From Vibrio sp. UBA2441 (GTDB lineage Bacteria > Pseudomonadota > Gammaproteobacteria > Enterobacterales > Vibrionaceae), in assembly GCA_002342685.1 (NCBI GenBank), contig DDQN01000094.1, positions 37,779 through 101,778 on the forward strand: DNA of 64,000 bases. Reading direction: 5' to 3'. The position numbers and the translations under genes were made by a program. Under the pieces are notes generated by a model, which was given only the letters and a program-made list of their open reading frames with translations, was not told where the DNA came from and did no database searches. Numbering within the stretch: the stretch's first letter is position 1; each line of letters starts with the position of its first letter. Shown piece after piece: positions 35,507-44,810 of the stretch.

Positions 35507-35530
35507 AAAGGCCTGCAATTGCAGGCCTTT
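35507..35530 (-). terminator. Palindromic terminator/attenuator after mshA
   Basis: AAAGGCCTGCAA and TTGCAGGCCTTT form a perfect 24-base palindrome (35507-35530), 12 bases below the mshA stop on the minus strand, followed by an imperfect T tract. It should stop most transcripts from the mshA promoter and limit expression of mshC-Q. Confidence 0.8.
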
Positions 35531-35541
35531 ATATAATTTAA

Positions 35542-36045
35542 TTAATTACAATCTACAACACTGATTGTTGGTTGCTGTGGTTCTGTTCCACCAGTTGTAA
35601 GCGCATAACTAATATAGCAATTATTAATAGTTCCATCATCAGGAATTGTAGTAGACTCAAACGTATAATAGATCGTATTGGTAGCCACACCACTGGCAAT
35701 ACTCGTAGAAGGTACTGATTTCCACTGTGTCGCATCATCAAGACCAGTCACTGCCACCTCGATACCTTCATCTGTCGCGGTAGGATAGCCCCAAGCTACG
35801 TTGATGTCTGTACCATCAACCACTAGATCCGCAGCGGTTCCATTAGAATCAGAACCTTCAATCGCAGACTTTCCGTATACTATACCTGCTGCTCCAGCCA
35901 TCGCTCCCTTAAGGCCCTGAAGTGAGGCATTACGTGCATCTGTCTGCAAGTTCAAAAACCTTGGTGCAGCGGTGACCGCCAGGATACCCAAAATAACAAT
36001 CACTACCACTAATTCGATTAGGGTGAAGCCACCTTGTCTTTTCAT
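35542..36045 (-). CDS. mshA: MSHA major pilin subunit
   Basis: MshA builds the mannose-sensitive haemagglutinin type IV pilus used for surface attachment and biofilm initiation. Start at 36045 gives leader MKRQGG then FTLIELVVVIVILGILA, the textbook type IVa pilin N-terminus; GAGAG is 9 bases upstream, better placed than for the ATG at 36054. The mature pilin has E5 and a C-terminal disulfide pair (in NNCYIS and VVDCN). It is 167 residues. The 141-base gap upstream and the strong terminator below suggest a separate, abundant transcript. Confidence 0.94.
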   Translation of the reverse strand: MKRQGGFTLIELVVVIVILGILAVTAAPRFLNLQTDARNASLQGLKGAMAGAAGIVYGKSAIEGSDSNGTAADLVVDGTDINVAWGYPTATDEGIEVAVTGLDDATQWKSVPSTSIASGVATNTIYYTFESTTIPDDGTINNCYISYALTTGGTEPQQPTISVVDCN

Positions 36046-36195
36046 CACTAACATCTCTCTTTTTTCATATTTTACTTCTGTCGTTTTAAGCCACTTAAAC
36101 CAACAAAAACTGAAATCTAGGTCAATATAATCAATAGTTAAATTATACTTCTGTAGTTATACAGAATAAAACCCCGTAAATCACTCTATTGACTA

Positions 36196-36723
36196 TTAAT
36201 TGGTTAAATTAACCGTCACCCTACCCGCATTCAGCTGATAAACAAAGTTATGGCTGGTACCACTCTCCTGTTGCGAATACTGACATTCGTCATCGGTCGT
36301 AACCGAAGCTATGTATTTAGGGTCACTGGTACTGCTTGTGTCTACAGACGGTGGATTTTGCAGCAACTGCTCCATCAGCTCTTTGCATATGTCCGCCGTT
36401 ATGGTCGACACATCGCTTCCAGTATAAACGGTTAATGGGTAGCCATCGCGAAACCCATCATTGGCCGAGTCGGTCAGTAAAAAATCGGTTCCGTCATAGT
36501 CAACCACGTTCAAATCATTGGTTTGCGGACGTCCTTCAGCTTCCCACTGTGCTCTGGCTGAAAGTACGGCGGTAGCGAACCCTCCGGCAACCCCTTCAAT
36601 ACTCGCCTTCTTGGCTTCATCTGTCACATCTAAAAATCGAGGTAGTGCGGCTACTGCCAGCAACCCCAGTATGACGATGACTATCACTAATTCCATCAAT
36701 GAAAAACCAGACTGTTTATGCAT
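36196..36723 (-). CDS. mshB: MSHA pilin-like protein MshB
   Basis: A 175-residue pilin-like protein with leader MHKQSG then FSLMELVIVIVILGLLA. The start is set at the ATG at 36723, 4 bases after GGAAGG, rather than the in-frame GTG 12 bases upstream. The N-terminal helix is very like MshA, but the globular part differs, and cysteines (DICKEL, DDECQY) differ in placement. It may be a minor component or an MshA duplicate. It lies between mshF and mshA as in V. cholerae. Confidence 0.9.
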   Translation of the reverse strand: MHKQSGFSLMELVIVIVILGLLAVAALPRFLDVTDEAKKASIEGVAGGFATAVLSARAQWEAEGRPQTNDLNVVDYDGTDFLLTDSANDGFRDGYPLTVYTGSDVSTITADICKELMEQLLQNPPSVDTSSTSDPKYIASVTTDDECQYSQQESGTSHNFVYQLNAGRVTVNLTN

Positions 36724-36799
36724 TTTACCTTCCACCTTTTGAAGTCAGCGCATTATATAGTTCGCTAATATAGTTAAATATTAGTTTAGTGCCAGATAG

Positions 36800-37258
36800 C
36801 TATAACGATGAGAAATCTACGCTAACTTTAAACTTATTGTTTAGTAAACTTATTGTTATTGCATTGCTATTTACATAATTATAACTGCACACGTAATCAT
36901 CATCCATATGAATTAAATTACTTTTTAGCAGTTTATCGCCAAATATTTTCGAATCCTGATAAAGCAGCTGCAGCCAAAACTCACAATCAACCTCATCGTC
37001 TTTTAATGGAAGTAGCCAACCTGACTGGTTAAAGTGGACTACATTTCCGTTTAGGTTAAGTTCATCCGGTTGTTTTTCAACCAACCATTGCTGTTTGTAG
37101 TGATTCGCCCTTTCTAAAATAACTTTAGCGGCAACAACATACGCTGTTTTAGACGCTTCTGGCTCCAGTCTTTTCCAAGACATGCTTAAGCCAGTGATTA
37201 ATATGGCTATAATAAAAACCCAAACAGAAAACCTTGGACTAAATCGAGTGCTTGTCAT
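36800..37258 (-). CDS. mshF: MSHA biogenesis protein MshF
   Basis: A 152-residue membrane-anchored protein of unknown biochemical role. It begins MTSTRFSPRF, followed by a hydrophobic helix (about 11-30) and a soluble domain with two cysteines (near DCEFWLQLL and DDYVCSYNY). The start is at the ATG at 37258 with AAAGAGAG upstream; a longer reading would overlap mshG by 34 bases. It lies between mshG and mshB. Poor conservation means the call rests mainly on position. Confidence 0.82.
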   Translation of the reverse strand: MTSTRFSPRFSVWVFIIAILITGLSMSWKRLEPEASKTAYVVAAKVILERANHYKQQWLVEKQPDELNLNGNVVHFNQSGWLLPLKDDEVDCEFWLQLLYQDSKIFGDKLLKSNLIHMDDDYVCSYNYVNSNAITISLLNNKFKVSVDFSSL

Positions 37259-37269
37259 GGATGCTCTCT

Positions 37270-38496
37270 TTACTTCCCTTGGATCGCATCCAACATTCCC
37301 CACATCGGCAAGAAAATCCCCAAAGCCAAAATCAAAACAATACCCGCAACAAACACCAAAAGAATAGGTTCAATTCTGGCGGTCAGTGTCTTTAAATCAT
37401 AGTCGACTTCTCTGTCATAGAAATCAGCAACTTCCAATAACAGTTCATCAATCCGCCCGGTTTCTTCACCCACGGAGATCATCTGAATCACTAACGGGGT
37501 AAATATGCCACTATTGATAGCGGTACTTGATACAGAACCACCAGCTTCAATGGATGCTTTCATTTCTAATAACCTGAGCTCTAAGTACCTATTTCCCATA
37601 GACTCGGCGGCCAGTGCAATGGATTGGTTCAGGGGAACCCCGGCTCTTAACATTAACGCAAAAGTACGGGAAAAACGTGCCATCTGAGCTCGATTAATAA
37701 TGCTTCCGACGATAGGCATTTTAAGACGAAACCCATCCCACAGCTCTCTGCCGGATGCGCCAGAGATCCAAGCTTTGAATCCAAATAACCCAGCGAATAA
37801 AGCGGTAACGATCCATACCCAATAATCGACAAAAAAGTTTGATGACGTAATCAAAATTCGAGTCGGCAGGGGTAAATCCACCCCAAAACGACTAAACATA
37901 CTGGCAAATTGCGGGATGACTTTCACGTTAAGGATAAACAGAGCAATAACAACAAAAATAATCACAAATGATGGGTATCGCATTGCGGTTTTTATCCGCT
38001 TTCTGGTTTCCAGTTCTTGTTCGTAATAACCACTGAGTTGCAATAATACTTCATCCAGACGACCAGTATTTTCACCAACGTTAACCATTGATACAAACAG
38101 AGGGCTGAATACATTAGGGTGCAATCTCATTGACGCCGATAAACTTCGTCCATTTGTCAGCTCATACCCTACTTCTTCAAGTGCATGTTTCAACTGCTTG
38201 TTACTGGCGTTTGTCGATAAGCCTTTAATTGCCCTCAGCAAAGGAACACCTGCTTTAGTCAGTGCATACATCTGTCGGCAAAAAATCACCAATACTTCCA
38301 AAGGGATCGCGGGAATAAGAAGTTGGCTAATATCAAACCCAGCAATGCCTGTACCGCTATTCCCTTTGACAATTGCCGTAGGAATAATGCCTTTGTTAAT
38401 TAGTGCATCTGCAGCTAGCTCTTCTGTCGGGGCATCCACATTACCGCTAACCTGGCTTCCATCTAAGCTTCTGCCCTGATATTGAAAATTTGGCAT
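37270..38496 (-). CDS. mshG: MSHA platform protein MshG
   Basis: MshG is the polytopic inner-membrane platform (GspF/PilC family) on which pilins are added. Its 408 residues hold two GspF domains (about 70-190 and 270-395) and three membrane helices, near 168-190, 218-240 and 375-398. The VGENTGRLDEVLLQL and VGEETGRIDELLLEV repeats mark each half. It begins 10 bases after mshE. Confidence 0.94.
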   Translation of the reverse strand: MPNFQYQGRSLDGSQVSGNVDAPTEELAADALINKGIIPTAIVKGNSGTGIAGFDISQLLIPAIPLEVLVIFCRQMYALTKAGVPLLRAIKGLSTNASNKQLKHALEEVGYELTNGRSLSASMRLHPNVFSPLFVSMVNVGENTGRLDEVLLQLSGYYEQELETRKRIKTAMRYPSFVIIFVVIALFILNVKVIPQFASMFSRFGVDLPLPTRILITSSNFFVDYWVWIVTALFAGLFGFKAWISGASGRELWDGFRLKMPIVGSIINRAQMARFSRTFALMLRAGVPLNQSIALAAESMGNRYLELRLLEMKASIEAGGSVSSTAINSGIFTPLVIQMISVGEETGRIDELLLEVADFYDREVDYDLKTLTARIEPILLVFVAGIVLILALGIFLPMWGMLDAIQGK

Positions 38497-38506
38497 CTAA
38501 TTCCCT

Positions 38507-40231
38507 TTAAATATAGATAGGATCGGTATTGCCAGAAGAGTCACCTTCACCAAGATTCATCACTTCGTTCAAACTGACGTTTCCCTGTATCGCCAATTCC
38601 ATCGCCGAAGCCAAGAGCGGTTTATAACCCGGAGCTTTACGAGCTTTCACAGCAAAACCGACTGCATCATTTGCCCGTAATGCATCCATCATCTCTTCTT
38701 CTAGCTCCAAAAATTCGAACACACCAATTCGGCCTCGGTATCCTGTCAAATTACAATTCTGACAACCTTTGCCTTTGCTAAAGGTGGTTGAAACCTGATT
38801 GGGAAAACGGCTTTCGAGCCAGCTTTGTTTGGCACTATCTACCTCATCCGATGTACGGCAATCGGGGCAAACCTTTCTGACTAGCCTTTGGGCCAATACC
38901 GCCCGTACTGAACTGGCCACCAGATATCCTGGAGCCCCCATATCCATCATACGTAAGGCACTGTCAATCGCATCGTTAGTATGTAAAGTACTTAATACCA
39001 AGTGACCTGTTAACGCCGCTCTCAAGCCTATTTCTACGGTTTCCTGATCGCGCATTTCTCCAACCAGAATGATATCCGGGTCCTGACGAAGAAAAGTTCT
39101 GAGTACGGTAGAGAAATCCAGGTTAATTTTTGGATTAACTTGGACCTGATTAACTCGGGGAAGACGATATTCAACCGGGTCTTCTGCAGTAATGATCTTC
39201 TTGGAGGGTTCGTTCAGCTCCGACAAAGCCCCATAAAGCGTAGTAGTTTTTCCTGAACCCGTTGGACCGGTAACTAAGATCATACCATGGGGTCGCCGCA
39301 GTTGTTTTCGAAACCGCATTAACAGATGGTCCGGCAAACCTGACTCTTCGAGGCGACGAACACCCGATGTCTGATTTAGTAAACGCATCACCACAGACTC
39401 TCCGTGTTGCACTGGCATTGTCGACATACGAATATCAACCGATTGACCTTTAGCTCGAATATTAAACCGCCCATCCTGAGGCAGACGTTTCTCAGAAATA
39501 TCCAGATTAGCCATCAATTTTAAACGCAAGACCAGAGCAGAAGCGATATTGGTTTCGTTGAGCAGGGTTTCATGCAATACACCATCAACCCTCTGGCGCA
39601 AGCGCAGGACGCTGGCGTCTGGCTCAATATGAATATCTGAAGCTCCTACTTGAATCGCATCTTCAAACAGTGAATTGATCAATTTAACGACCGTCACTTC
39701 TTCACTGTCATCATCCACGATACCGAAATCAAAGCTATCCGTGGTTTGGTGCTCTGCTTGCAGTTGCTCTGCAAAAGAAGCGATCTCTTTTGTTCGGCGG
39801 TAATACCGGTCAAACCCTTCAACAAGCTGCTTCTCCGAGGCAATAACAAACTCGACCATAAAATTGGGCAGCCGACCGAACAGGGACTCTTGAGCAGAAA
39901 GATCCGCAGGGTCACTCATTGCCACTCGTAACGTATCACCATGCTTACCAATAATTAATGCGCGCATTCTACGGGCGTGCACTTCCGGTAACAGTTGAAC
40001 AGCATCAATATCAACGTCTGCACGGCTCAAATCAATCAGTGGTAGTGATAGCTGTTGGGACAAAAATTCCAACATTTGTGTTTCAGATAAAAAGCCCAGC
40101 TGAATTAATGTATCTCCGAGTTTTCTTCCAGTCTGCTTTTGAGCACTCAATGCTTGCTCTACCTGTTGGTCGGTAACGATCCCCTCTTCAACCAGTAGAT
40201 CACCCAAGCGTTTTCGCAGTTTAATCTGCAT
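38507..40231 (-). CDS. mshE: MSHA pilus extension ATPase MshE
   Basis: MshE powers MSHA extension. The N-terminal MshEN domain carries two tandem c-di-GMP-binding motifs, RLGDLLVEEG (8-17) and KLGDTLIQLG (37-46), with the conserved Arg/Lys-Leu-Gly and Leu-x-x-x-Gly pattern, so pilus extension should respond directly to c-di-GMP. Walker A GPTGSGKT is at 322-329, followed by Asp box, Walker B (DPDIILVGEMRD) and His box. A tetracysteine zinc motif (CPDC, CQNC) lies near 455-490. 574 residues. It overlaps mshN by 11 bases. Confidence 0.95.
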   Translation of the reverse strand: MQIKLRKRLGDLLVEEGIVTDQQVEQALSAQKQTGRKLGDTLIQLGFLSETQMLEFLSQQLSLPLIDLSRADVDIDAVQLLPEVHARRMRALIIGKHGDTLRVAMSDPADLSAQESLFGRLPNFMVEFVIASEKQLVEGFDRYYRRTKEIASFAEQLQAEHQTTDSFDFGIVDDDSEEVTVVKLINSLFEDAIQVGASDIHIEPDASVLRLRQRVDGVLHETLLNETNIASALVLRLKLMANLDISEKRLPQDGRFNIRAKGQSVDIRMSTMPVQHGESVVMRLLNQTSGVRRLEESGLPDHLLMRFRKQLRRPHGMILVTGPTGSGKTTTLYGALSELNEPSKKIITAEDPVEYRLPRVNQVQVNPKINLDFSTVLRTFLRQDPDIILVGEMRDQETVEIGLRAALTGHLVLSTLHTNDAIDSALRMMDMGAPGYLVASSVRAVLAQRLVRKVCPDCRTSDEVDSAKQSWLESRFPNQVSTTFSKGKGCQNCNLTGYRGRIGVFEFLELEEEMMDALRANDAVGFAVKARKAPGYKPLLASAMELAIQGNVSLNEVMNLGEGDSSGNTDPIYI

Positions 40232-41357
40232 TTTTTTCTCCTTCCAGACTCTCCAACAGACTCAACCTGTCTCGGATAAAGGCTTGTGACTGCTTAGATA
40301 TTCCGACTCGACGAATCGCTTCTAGATATGAAGATTTAGCTCGTTGATACTCCAAACTTCTCTCTTGTTCAATAGCTAACCCCAGCCACCAGCGTGCATT
40401 TTCAGGGTGACGCTGAACCAATAACTGATACGTTTCTGTCGCCATCTCACTATTTTTCGACTGCTGCGCTAAAGCGGCTCTCAGTTCAAGATAACCATTA
40501 TCTGGATTGTCTGGCAGATAAAGCAAAGGGTTAAGTGCCATTTCAGGCTGGCCTTCTTTTATCAATAACTTAGATAATGCCATTCTTAATACCTGACTTT
40601 TCTCATCCAAACGAATACCTTGCGAAAGCACCTCTATCGCACTGCGACTCTCTTTTTTTCCATAATAAAGTGCAGCCAGCCGCTTTCGGGTGACTTGATC
40701 GGATGGGATGTACTTCAGAGCTATCTCAAACTCTTGAATAGCGGTTTGCAAATCATTGCTGTCGAGTGCTTTTTTCCCTCTTTCTATCGCGCTATCAGAC
40801 AGTTGTTTCGGTGCCAACTCAACTTGCTCAACCATTATTGAACCTTCACTATCAATCGCATTCGCCGCCTTAACTTGTGCTAACGGTTCCGTTTTGTCTG
40901 ATTGATTACTCGTTATCGCAGCTCTGCTTTCACTTTGAGTTACTGTTTTTTTAACTGCGGCTAATTTTAAGCTCACTGGCTTTGCGGGTACGTTTAATTG
41001 AGCCACACCAATCGATTTTTTATTGTTTTGTGCATTGACAGGTTCGGACTCTTGGTAGAGATTAATATCTCGAGAAATAGTCACCTTAGAGGTCGGTGAT
41101 TCTTTTAGTATCGGAGCTAAAACTGGTTCACTAGACTGAACAGATTGGGATATAGACTGTGCAGTTTCACCTATTACCGAAGATTGTTGTTGCGATACCG
41201 CCCATCCGCCTAAACAAAGACTTAAACTAAAACCACCCACCGCCCACGCAAGTTTATTCGTATTGCTGACAGGTTTTATCTGTGCTTTTTCTAATTGTCT
41301 TGGCGAACAAGAGGCTTTATCTGCCATGTCGGTTAGCGCACGATTAATAATACTCAT
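40221..41357 (-). CDS. mshN: MSHA biogenesis protein MshN
   Basis: A 378-residue inner-membrane protein. The start is the ATG at 41357 (MSIINRALTDM), 7 bases after GGAG and just past the mshM stop. A membrane helix lies near 35-55, then a low-complexity Ser/Val/Lys-rich linker to about 185, then tetratricopeptide-like repeats (DSAIERGKKALDSNDL onwards) to the end. TPR domains suggest a scaffold that joins MshM or MshE to the secretin. Order mshM-mshN-mshE is as in V. cholerae. Confidence 0.88.
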   Translation of the reverse strand: MSIINRALTDMADKASCSPRQLEKAQIKPVSNTNKLAWAVGGFSLSLCLGGWAVSQQQSSVIGETAQSISQSVQSSEPVLAPILKESPTSKVTISRDINLYQESEPVNAQNNKKSIGVAQLNVPAKPVSLKLAAVKKTVTQSESRAAITSNQSDKTEPLAQVKAANAIDSEGSIMVEQVELAPKQLSDSAIERGKKALDSNDLQTAIQEFEIALKYIPSDQVTRKRLAALYYGKKESRSAIEVLSQGIRLDEKSQVLRMALSKLLIKEGQPEMALNPLLYLPDNPDNGYLELRAALAQQSKNSEMATETYQLLVQRHPENARWWLGLAIEQERSLEYQRAKSSYLEAIRRVGISKQSQAFIRDRLSLLESLEGEKNAD

Positions 41358-41359
41358 AA

Positions 41360-42202
41360 TTATCTCCATCCCCATAGATACGGTGATTTGTACCTAGGTT
41401 TTCGTGCATCATAGGTATCTTGAATTGCATCATAAATATGCTTGTTCTGAACACGTTTCATTTGAGCACTACAGGTCAAAATCAGCGACTTATGACAAAT
41501 CTGGTTGATTAACCTAGGTATGCCCTGACTCGCTTTCCAGATTGATTTCTTCTGCCCCAAAGTAAATACCTCATTTTCAACTCCGCTTGATTCCATTCGA
41601 TGTTGTATATAGGCACACCCTTCAGATATCGTTAACGGGCGAAGCTGTGCATTAAAGGTAACTCTTTGCCTAAACTGGCGCATATGCTCTGCGACCAATC
41701 GTTCATCCAGTTCTGGCTGACCAAGCAATATAATATGAAGCAGTTTCCGCTGTTCGGTTTCTAAGTTGCCAAACAAACGCAACGCTTCTAACGCTTCATC
41801 AGCCAAAGCCTGAGCTTCATCAATCAACGCAACAACTTGTTTGCCGTTGCTACACAACTCCAGCAGCCTTGCATGTATTTGTTCGACGATTCTTGTCTCA
41901 TCATCAATGGTATTAATGCCAAGCTCATGGGCCACAGCCCTACGAAGGGAGTCTGCGGTAAGAGCCGGGTTAGGGATATAAACAAGTTCAACACTATCCG
42001 GCAATTGATTTATCAGCATTCGGCACACCATTGTCTTACCAGTTCCTACCTCACCAGTAATTTTGATAATGCCTTCTCCCATTGCTACAGCAGACAGCAC
42101 TGTTTTGATCGCTTCGTAATGCGATGGTAGCGCATGAAACAGATCGGTATCAGGTGTTAGCCCAAATGGAGCTTTCTCAAAACCAAAATACGTTTGATAC
42201 AT
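41360..42202 (-). CDS. mshM: MSHA ExeA-like ATPase MshM
   Basis: A 280-residue AAA-type ATPase of the ExeA/GspA group, thought to help assemble the secretin through peptidoglycan. Start is the ATG at 42202 with GGAG 5 bases upstream, inside the end of mshL; a GTG two codons earlier is less likely. It starts YQTYFGFEKAPFGLTPD, the family hallmark, with Walker A GEVGTGKT near 50-57 and Walker B VALIDEAQAL near 128-137. Confidence 0.92.
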   Translation of the reverse strand: MYQTYFGFEKAPFGLTPDTDLFHALPSHYEAIKTVLSAVAMGEGIIKITGEVGTGKTMVCRMLINQLPDSVELVYIPNPALTADSLRRAVAHELGINTIDDETRIVEQIHARLLELCSNGKQVVALIDEAQALADEALEALRLFGNLETEQRKLLHIILLGQPELDERLVAEHMRQFRQRVTFNAQLRPLTISEGCAYIQHRMESSGVENEVFTLGQKKSIWKASQGIPRLINQICHKSLILTCSAQMKRVQNKHIYDAIQDTYDARKPRYKSPYLWGWR

Positions 42203-42204
42203 GA

Positions 42205-43830
42205 TCACTCCGATTCAGGAAACCACTCCTGCAATAGATCCCGCGAGCGTTCTAGCTCTTGTTGCCAAGTATTCACACCTACAACGGTTGGTTTAAGTAA
42301 AATGACCAGTTCAGTTTTAGAGGTATACTCACTGGTATTTCTAAATAAATGCCCCAAGCCTGGAATATCACCTAAGAAAGGCACTTTAGAAACGCGGTCT
42401 GCCGTATGGGACTTCATTAAGCCACCAATAACAACAACGTCTCCGTCTCTGGCTCGAATGACTGAATCTGACTCTCGAATAGAGCTGCGCGCCATAGGTG
42501 CATTGTTCATAAACTCATAGGTTTTTTCTTCAACATCAATCACAGCAGGATGCACATGAAGCAATACATTGCCCTCATCGTCTATTTGAGGAGTCACGTC
42601 TAATGAAATACCAGAAAAGAAAGGCGTTAAGTCGTAATCTATTTGTTGTTGGTTCTCTCCATTCACCTCAACATAATTGATATCAATTCCGGTAACAAAA
42701 TACTCATCAACACCAACCTTTATTACCGCTTTTTGATTATTAGCAGCGGTGACTCTAGGGCTAGAAAGAACATTAAGATCCCCCTGAGTTCCCATAAAGC
42801 TTAATACAGCCTCAAAATTACCATCTGAAATAGTAACGTTGGTCTGCCCACCTAAAAGATCGCCAATAGCATCCTGACCCGGCAAAATCGTAGATATCGC
42901 TGTCCTGGCAATATTTATTGAACCATCACCTATAGATGAACTGAGGTTTGACCAATTGATTCCTTGCTGATAACCGTCGCTTAAAGTGACTTCCAAAATT
43001 TTTGCTTCCAGAATCACCTGACGTTTCAAGCGGTCTTGAGAGATATCTAAGAACTGTTTTACTTCACGAATTTCATCCGGTTTTGCTCTCACGGTAATGA
43101 CACCAGCCTGCGGATTGACCACCACACTACGACCGTTTTTATCTCCAATTAACGTGCTAATAGAAGCTTGTAACTGTTTCCAAAAATCACTTTCACTCAC
43201 TGTTTCTATAGTAGTTCCGCCAGTCACCGTATTATTCGATGAACTACTGTTATTGTTGCTGTCACTGGATGAATTAGAATCACTGCTTGTATCTGAGCTG
43301 TCATTACTACTCTCAGTGGTCACCGTACTCGTGGTAATAGAAGTGAGAGATCGTCCGTTTCTCTGGAACTGCAGATAATCAACCGCAATGGTTTCAGTTC
43401 TCATTCCAGCAGCATACACTTGAATAATTTTGCCTTTCTTCACCACATCGTAGCCATACATATCTTTGGCCACATCAAGAACTTCATCCAAAGTAACGTC
43501 AGATAAGTTCATCGTCACCCGACCCGAAACACTTGGATGAATCACGGCGCTATACCCAGTGTCTTTAATAATACTGGTAAAGAAGGTTTTTGCTTCTACC
43601 GAATTAGCCTGAACCCGAAAACGTTTTAAAGAGGCTGCTGGGGCTACAGGTTGATTATCTAATTCAGGCATAAGATCTGCCTGAACCGATGCAGGTAATA
43701 TATCTAAGCTTCTGCTATTTGCGTTATTCACTGCTTCATTTAAGGCTTGTTTGGCTTCCACTGGGTCTCTGTGTCCCATGGAGCAACCAGCCAACGAGGC
43801 TATAATCACTGCCACTACAATTTTTCGCAT
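42205..43830 (-). CDS. mshL: MSHA secretin MshL
   Basis: MshL forms the outer-membrane pore for the MSHA pilus. A lipoprotein signal ends at LAGC (C16), so it is likely lipidated without a separate pilotin. Then come an STN-type N domain (about 75-125), N1-type domain, a Ser/Asn-rich loop (about 170-200; a run of S, D and N) and the secretin core from about 290 with the VIGGLMKSHTADRVSKVPFLGDIPGLGHLF region near 470-500, shown here by first and last residues only in concept. 541 residues. It lies 15 bases after mshK. Confidence 0.94.
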   Translation of the reverse strand: MRKIVVAVIIASLAGCSMGHRDPVEAKQALNEAVNNANSRSLDILPASVQADLMPELDNQPVAPAASLKRFRVQANSVEAKTFFTSIIKDTGYSAVIHPSVSGRVTMNLSDVTLDEVLDVAKDMYGYDVVKKGKIIQVYAAGMRTETIAVDYLQFQRNGRSLTSITTSTVTTESSNDSSDTSSDSNSSSDSNNNSSSSNNTVTGGTTIETVSESDFWKQLQASISTLIGDKNGRSVVVNPQAGVITVRAKPDEIREVKQFLDISQDRLKRQVILEAKILEVTLSDGYQQGINWSNLSSSIGDGSINIARTAISTILPGQDAIGDLLGGQTNVTISDGNFEAVLSFMGTQGDLNVLSSPRVTAANNQKAVIKVGVDEYFVTGIDINYVEVNGENQQQIDYDLTPFFSGISLDVTPQIDDEGNVLLHVHPAVIDVEEKTYEFMNNAPMARSSIRESDSVIRARDGDVVVIGGLMKSHTADRVSKVPFLGDIPGLGHLFRNTSEYTSKTELVILLKPTVVGVNTWQQELERSRDLLQEWFPESE

Positions 43831-43845
43831 ATTAGTTCCGAAACC

Positions 43846-44175
43846 TTATTTTTTTATATCTAATGCAAAAAGTGTCAATTGCCACTGCTTATTTCCGCTG
43901 GCTACGACTACCTTTTCCGATGTGATTATTTTTACTTTATACCCTGAAACCAATTGACCTTGTGTTACCACCTTATCATTCAAAATAGCATAACAATCCG
44001 AATCTTTAGCGCACACAATACTTTGCAATTGTGGCACCTTGACGGTTGCCTTTTTTTTCAACGAAGGTTTAGGTTGTTCAGTCCAGCCTAGTGGTGCAGT
44101 CGGATCTTGAGAAGCGAATGTATAACCTGTACTTCCTACCAACATGATTAACAGTAAAATAAACCTATTAGCCAC
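43846..44175 (-). CDS. mshK: MSHA biogenesis protein MshK
   Basis: A 109-residue exported protein similar in kind to PilP or GspC fragments. The N-terminus is a signal peptide or anchor (about 1-20), followed by DPTAPLGW and a short periplasmic domain with a cysteine pair (VCAKDSDC). It overlaps mshJ by 8 bases. It probably links the inner-membrane complex to MshL; this is inferred from homologous systems. Confidence 0.87.
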   Translation of the reverse strand: MANRFILLLIMLVGSTGYTFASQDPTAPLGWTEQPKPSLKKKATVKVPQLQSIVCAKDSDCYAILNDKVVTQGQLVSGYKVKIITSEKVVVASGNKQWQLTLFALDIKK

Positions 44176-44809
44176 CGATAAACTCCTGTCTTGTACCTAA
44201 TGTATATACCACTAAAACTAGTCTGGCCATCGGGTACTCTTCAACCTGATAATGAAATTCGCGCCAGTAATAGCTTATTTTCATTGCTTCAAGCTCGGTC
44301 AAATATTCTTGAATATCGAAATACTTCCCAGTGAGTTCAATTCGCACAGGGTGAATGTAATAGCCAATATGGTCACTTTCCCCGCTCAACACCGGTTCAG
44401 AAGAGAGCGACTCGAGCGAGGTTAGTTTAAGTTTTGTACTACTTGCCAATACCATTTCCAGCATAGTGGCCATTTCAGGCGGAGAAATAAGATCTCCGAC
44501 AAACTCAGAGAGCTTCAACGAAAGCTTTTGGCTCTGTTTGGATAATTTTTTAAGCTTTGCTTCCACTTCTGCATCTGGGTCTGACTTTAATCTCAAGGTC
44601 AAAGACCGCACCTCTTGTTGCAATTTTTGCTTATGCCCTGACTCAGTCCTTATCTGTTGTTGCTTTGCTTTATTTAGTGCGGTTACCGGGTCAATCAACA
44701 GTGTTAACAAGATAAAGAAGAAACCAATTAACCCACTTAAAAAAATCAGCCATTTTTCTCTCTGAGAAAGTGCAATAAACTTGTCATTAATTTGAGTCCA
44801 TTTTTGCAT
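44168..44809 (-). CDS. mshJ: MSHA biogenesis protein MshJ
   Basis: A 213-residue bitopic protein of the PilO/GspM type. The start is at the ATG at 44809 (MQKWTQINDKF), 10 bases after GAGG; an upstream start would extend 39 bases into mshI. A membrane helix lies at about 22-42, followed by a coiled-coil region (about 45-90) and a small alpha/beta domain. It begins one base after the mshI stop, TAATATG. Confidence 0.89.
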   Translation of the reverse strand: MQKWTQINDKFIALSQREKWLIFLSGLIGFFFILLTLLIDPVTALNKAKQQQIRTESGHKQKLQQEVRSLTLRLKSDPDAEVEAKLKKLSKQSQKLSLKLSEFVGDLISPPEMATMLEMVLASSTKLKLTSLESLSSEPVLSGESDHIGYYIHPVRIELTGKYFDIQEYLTELEAMKISYYWREFHYQVEEYPMARLVLVVYTLGTRQEFIGG

Positions 44810-44810
44810 A

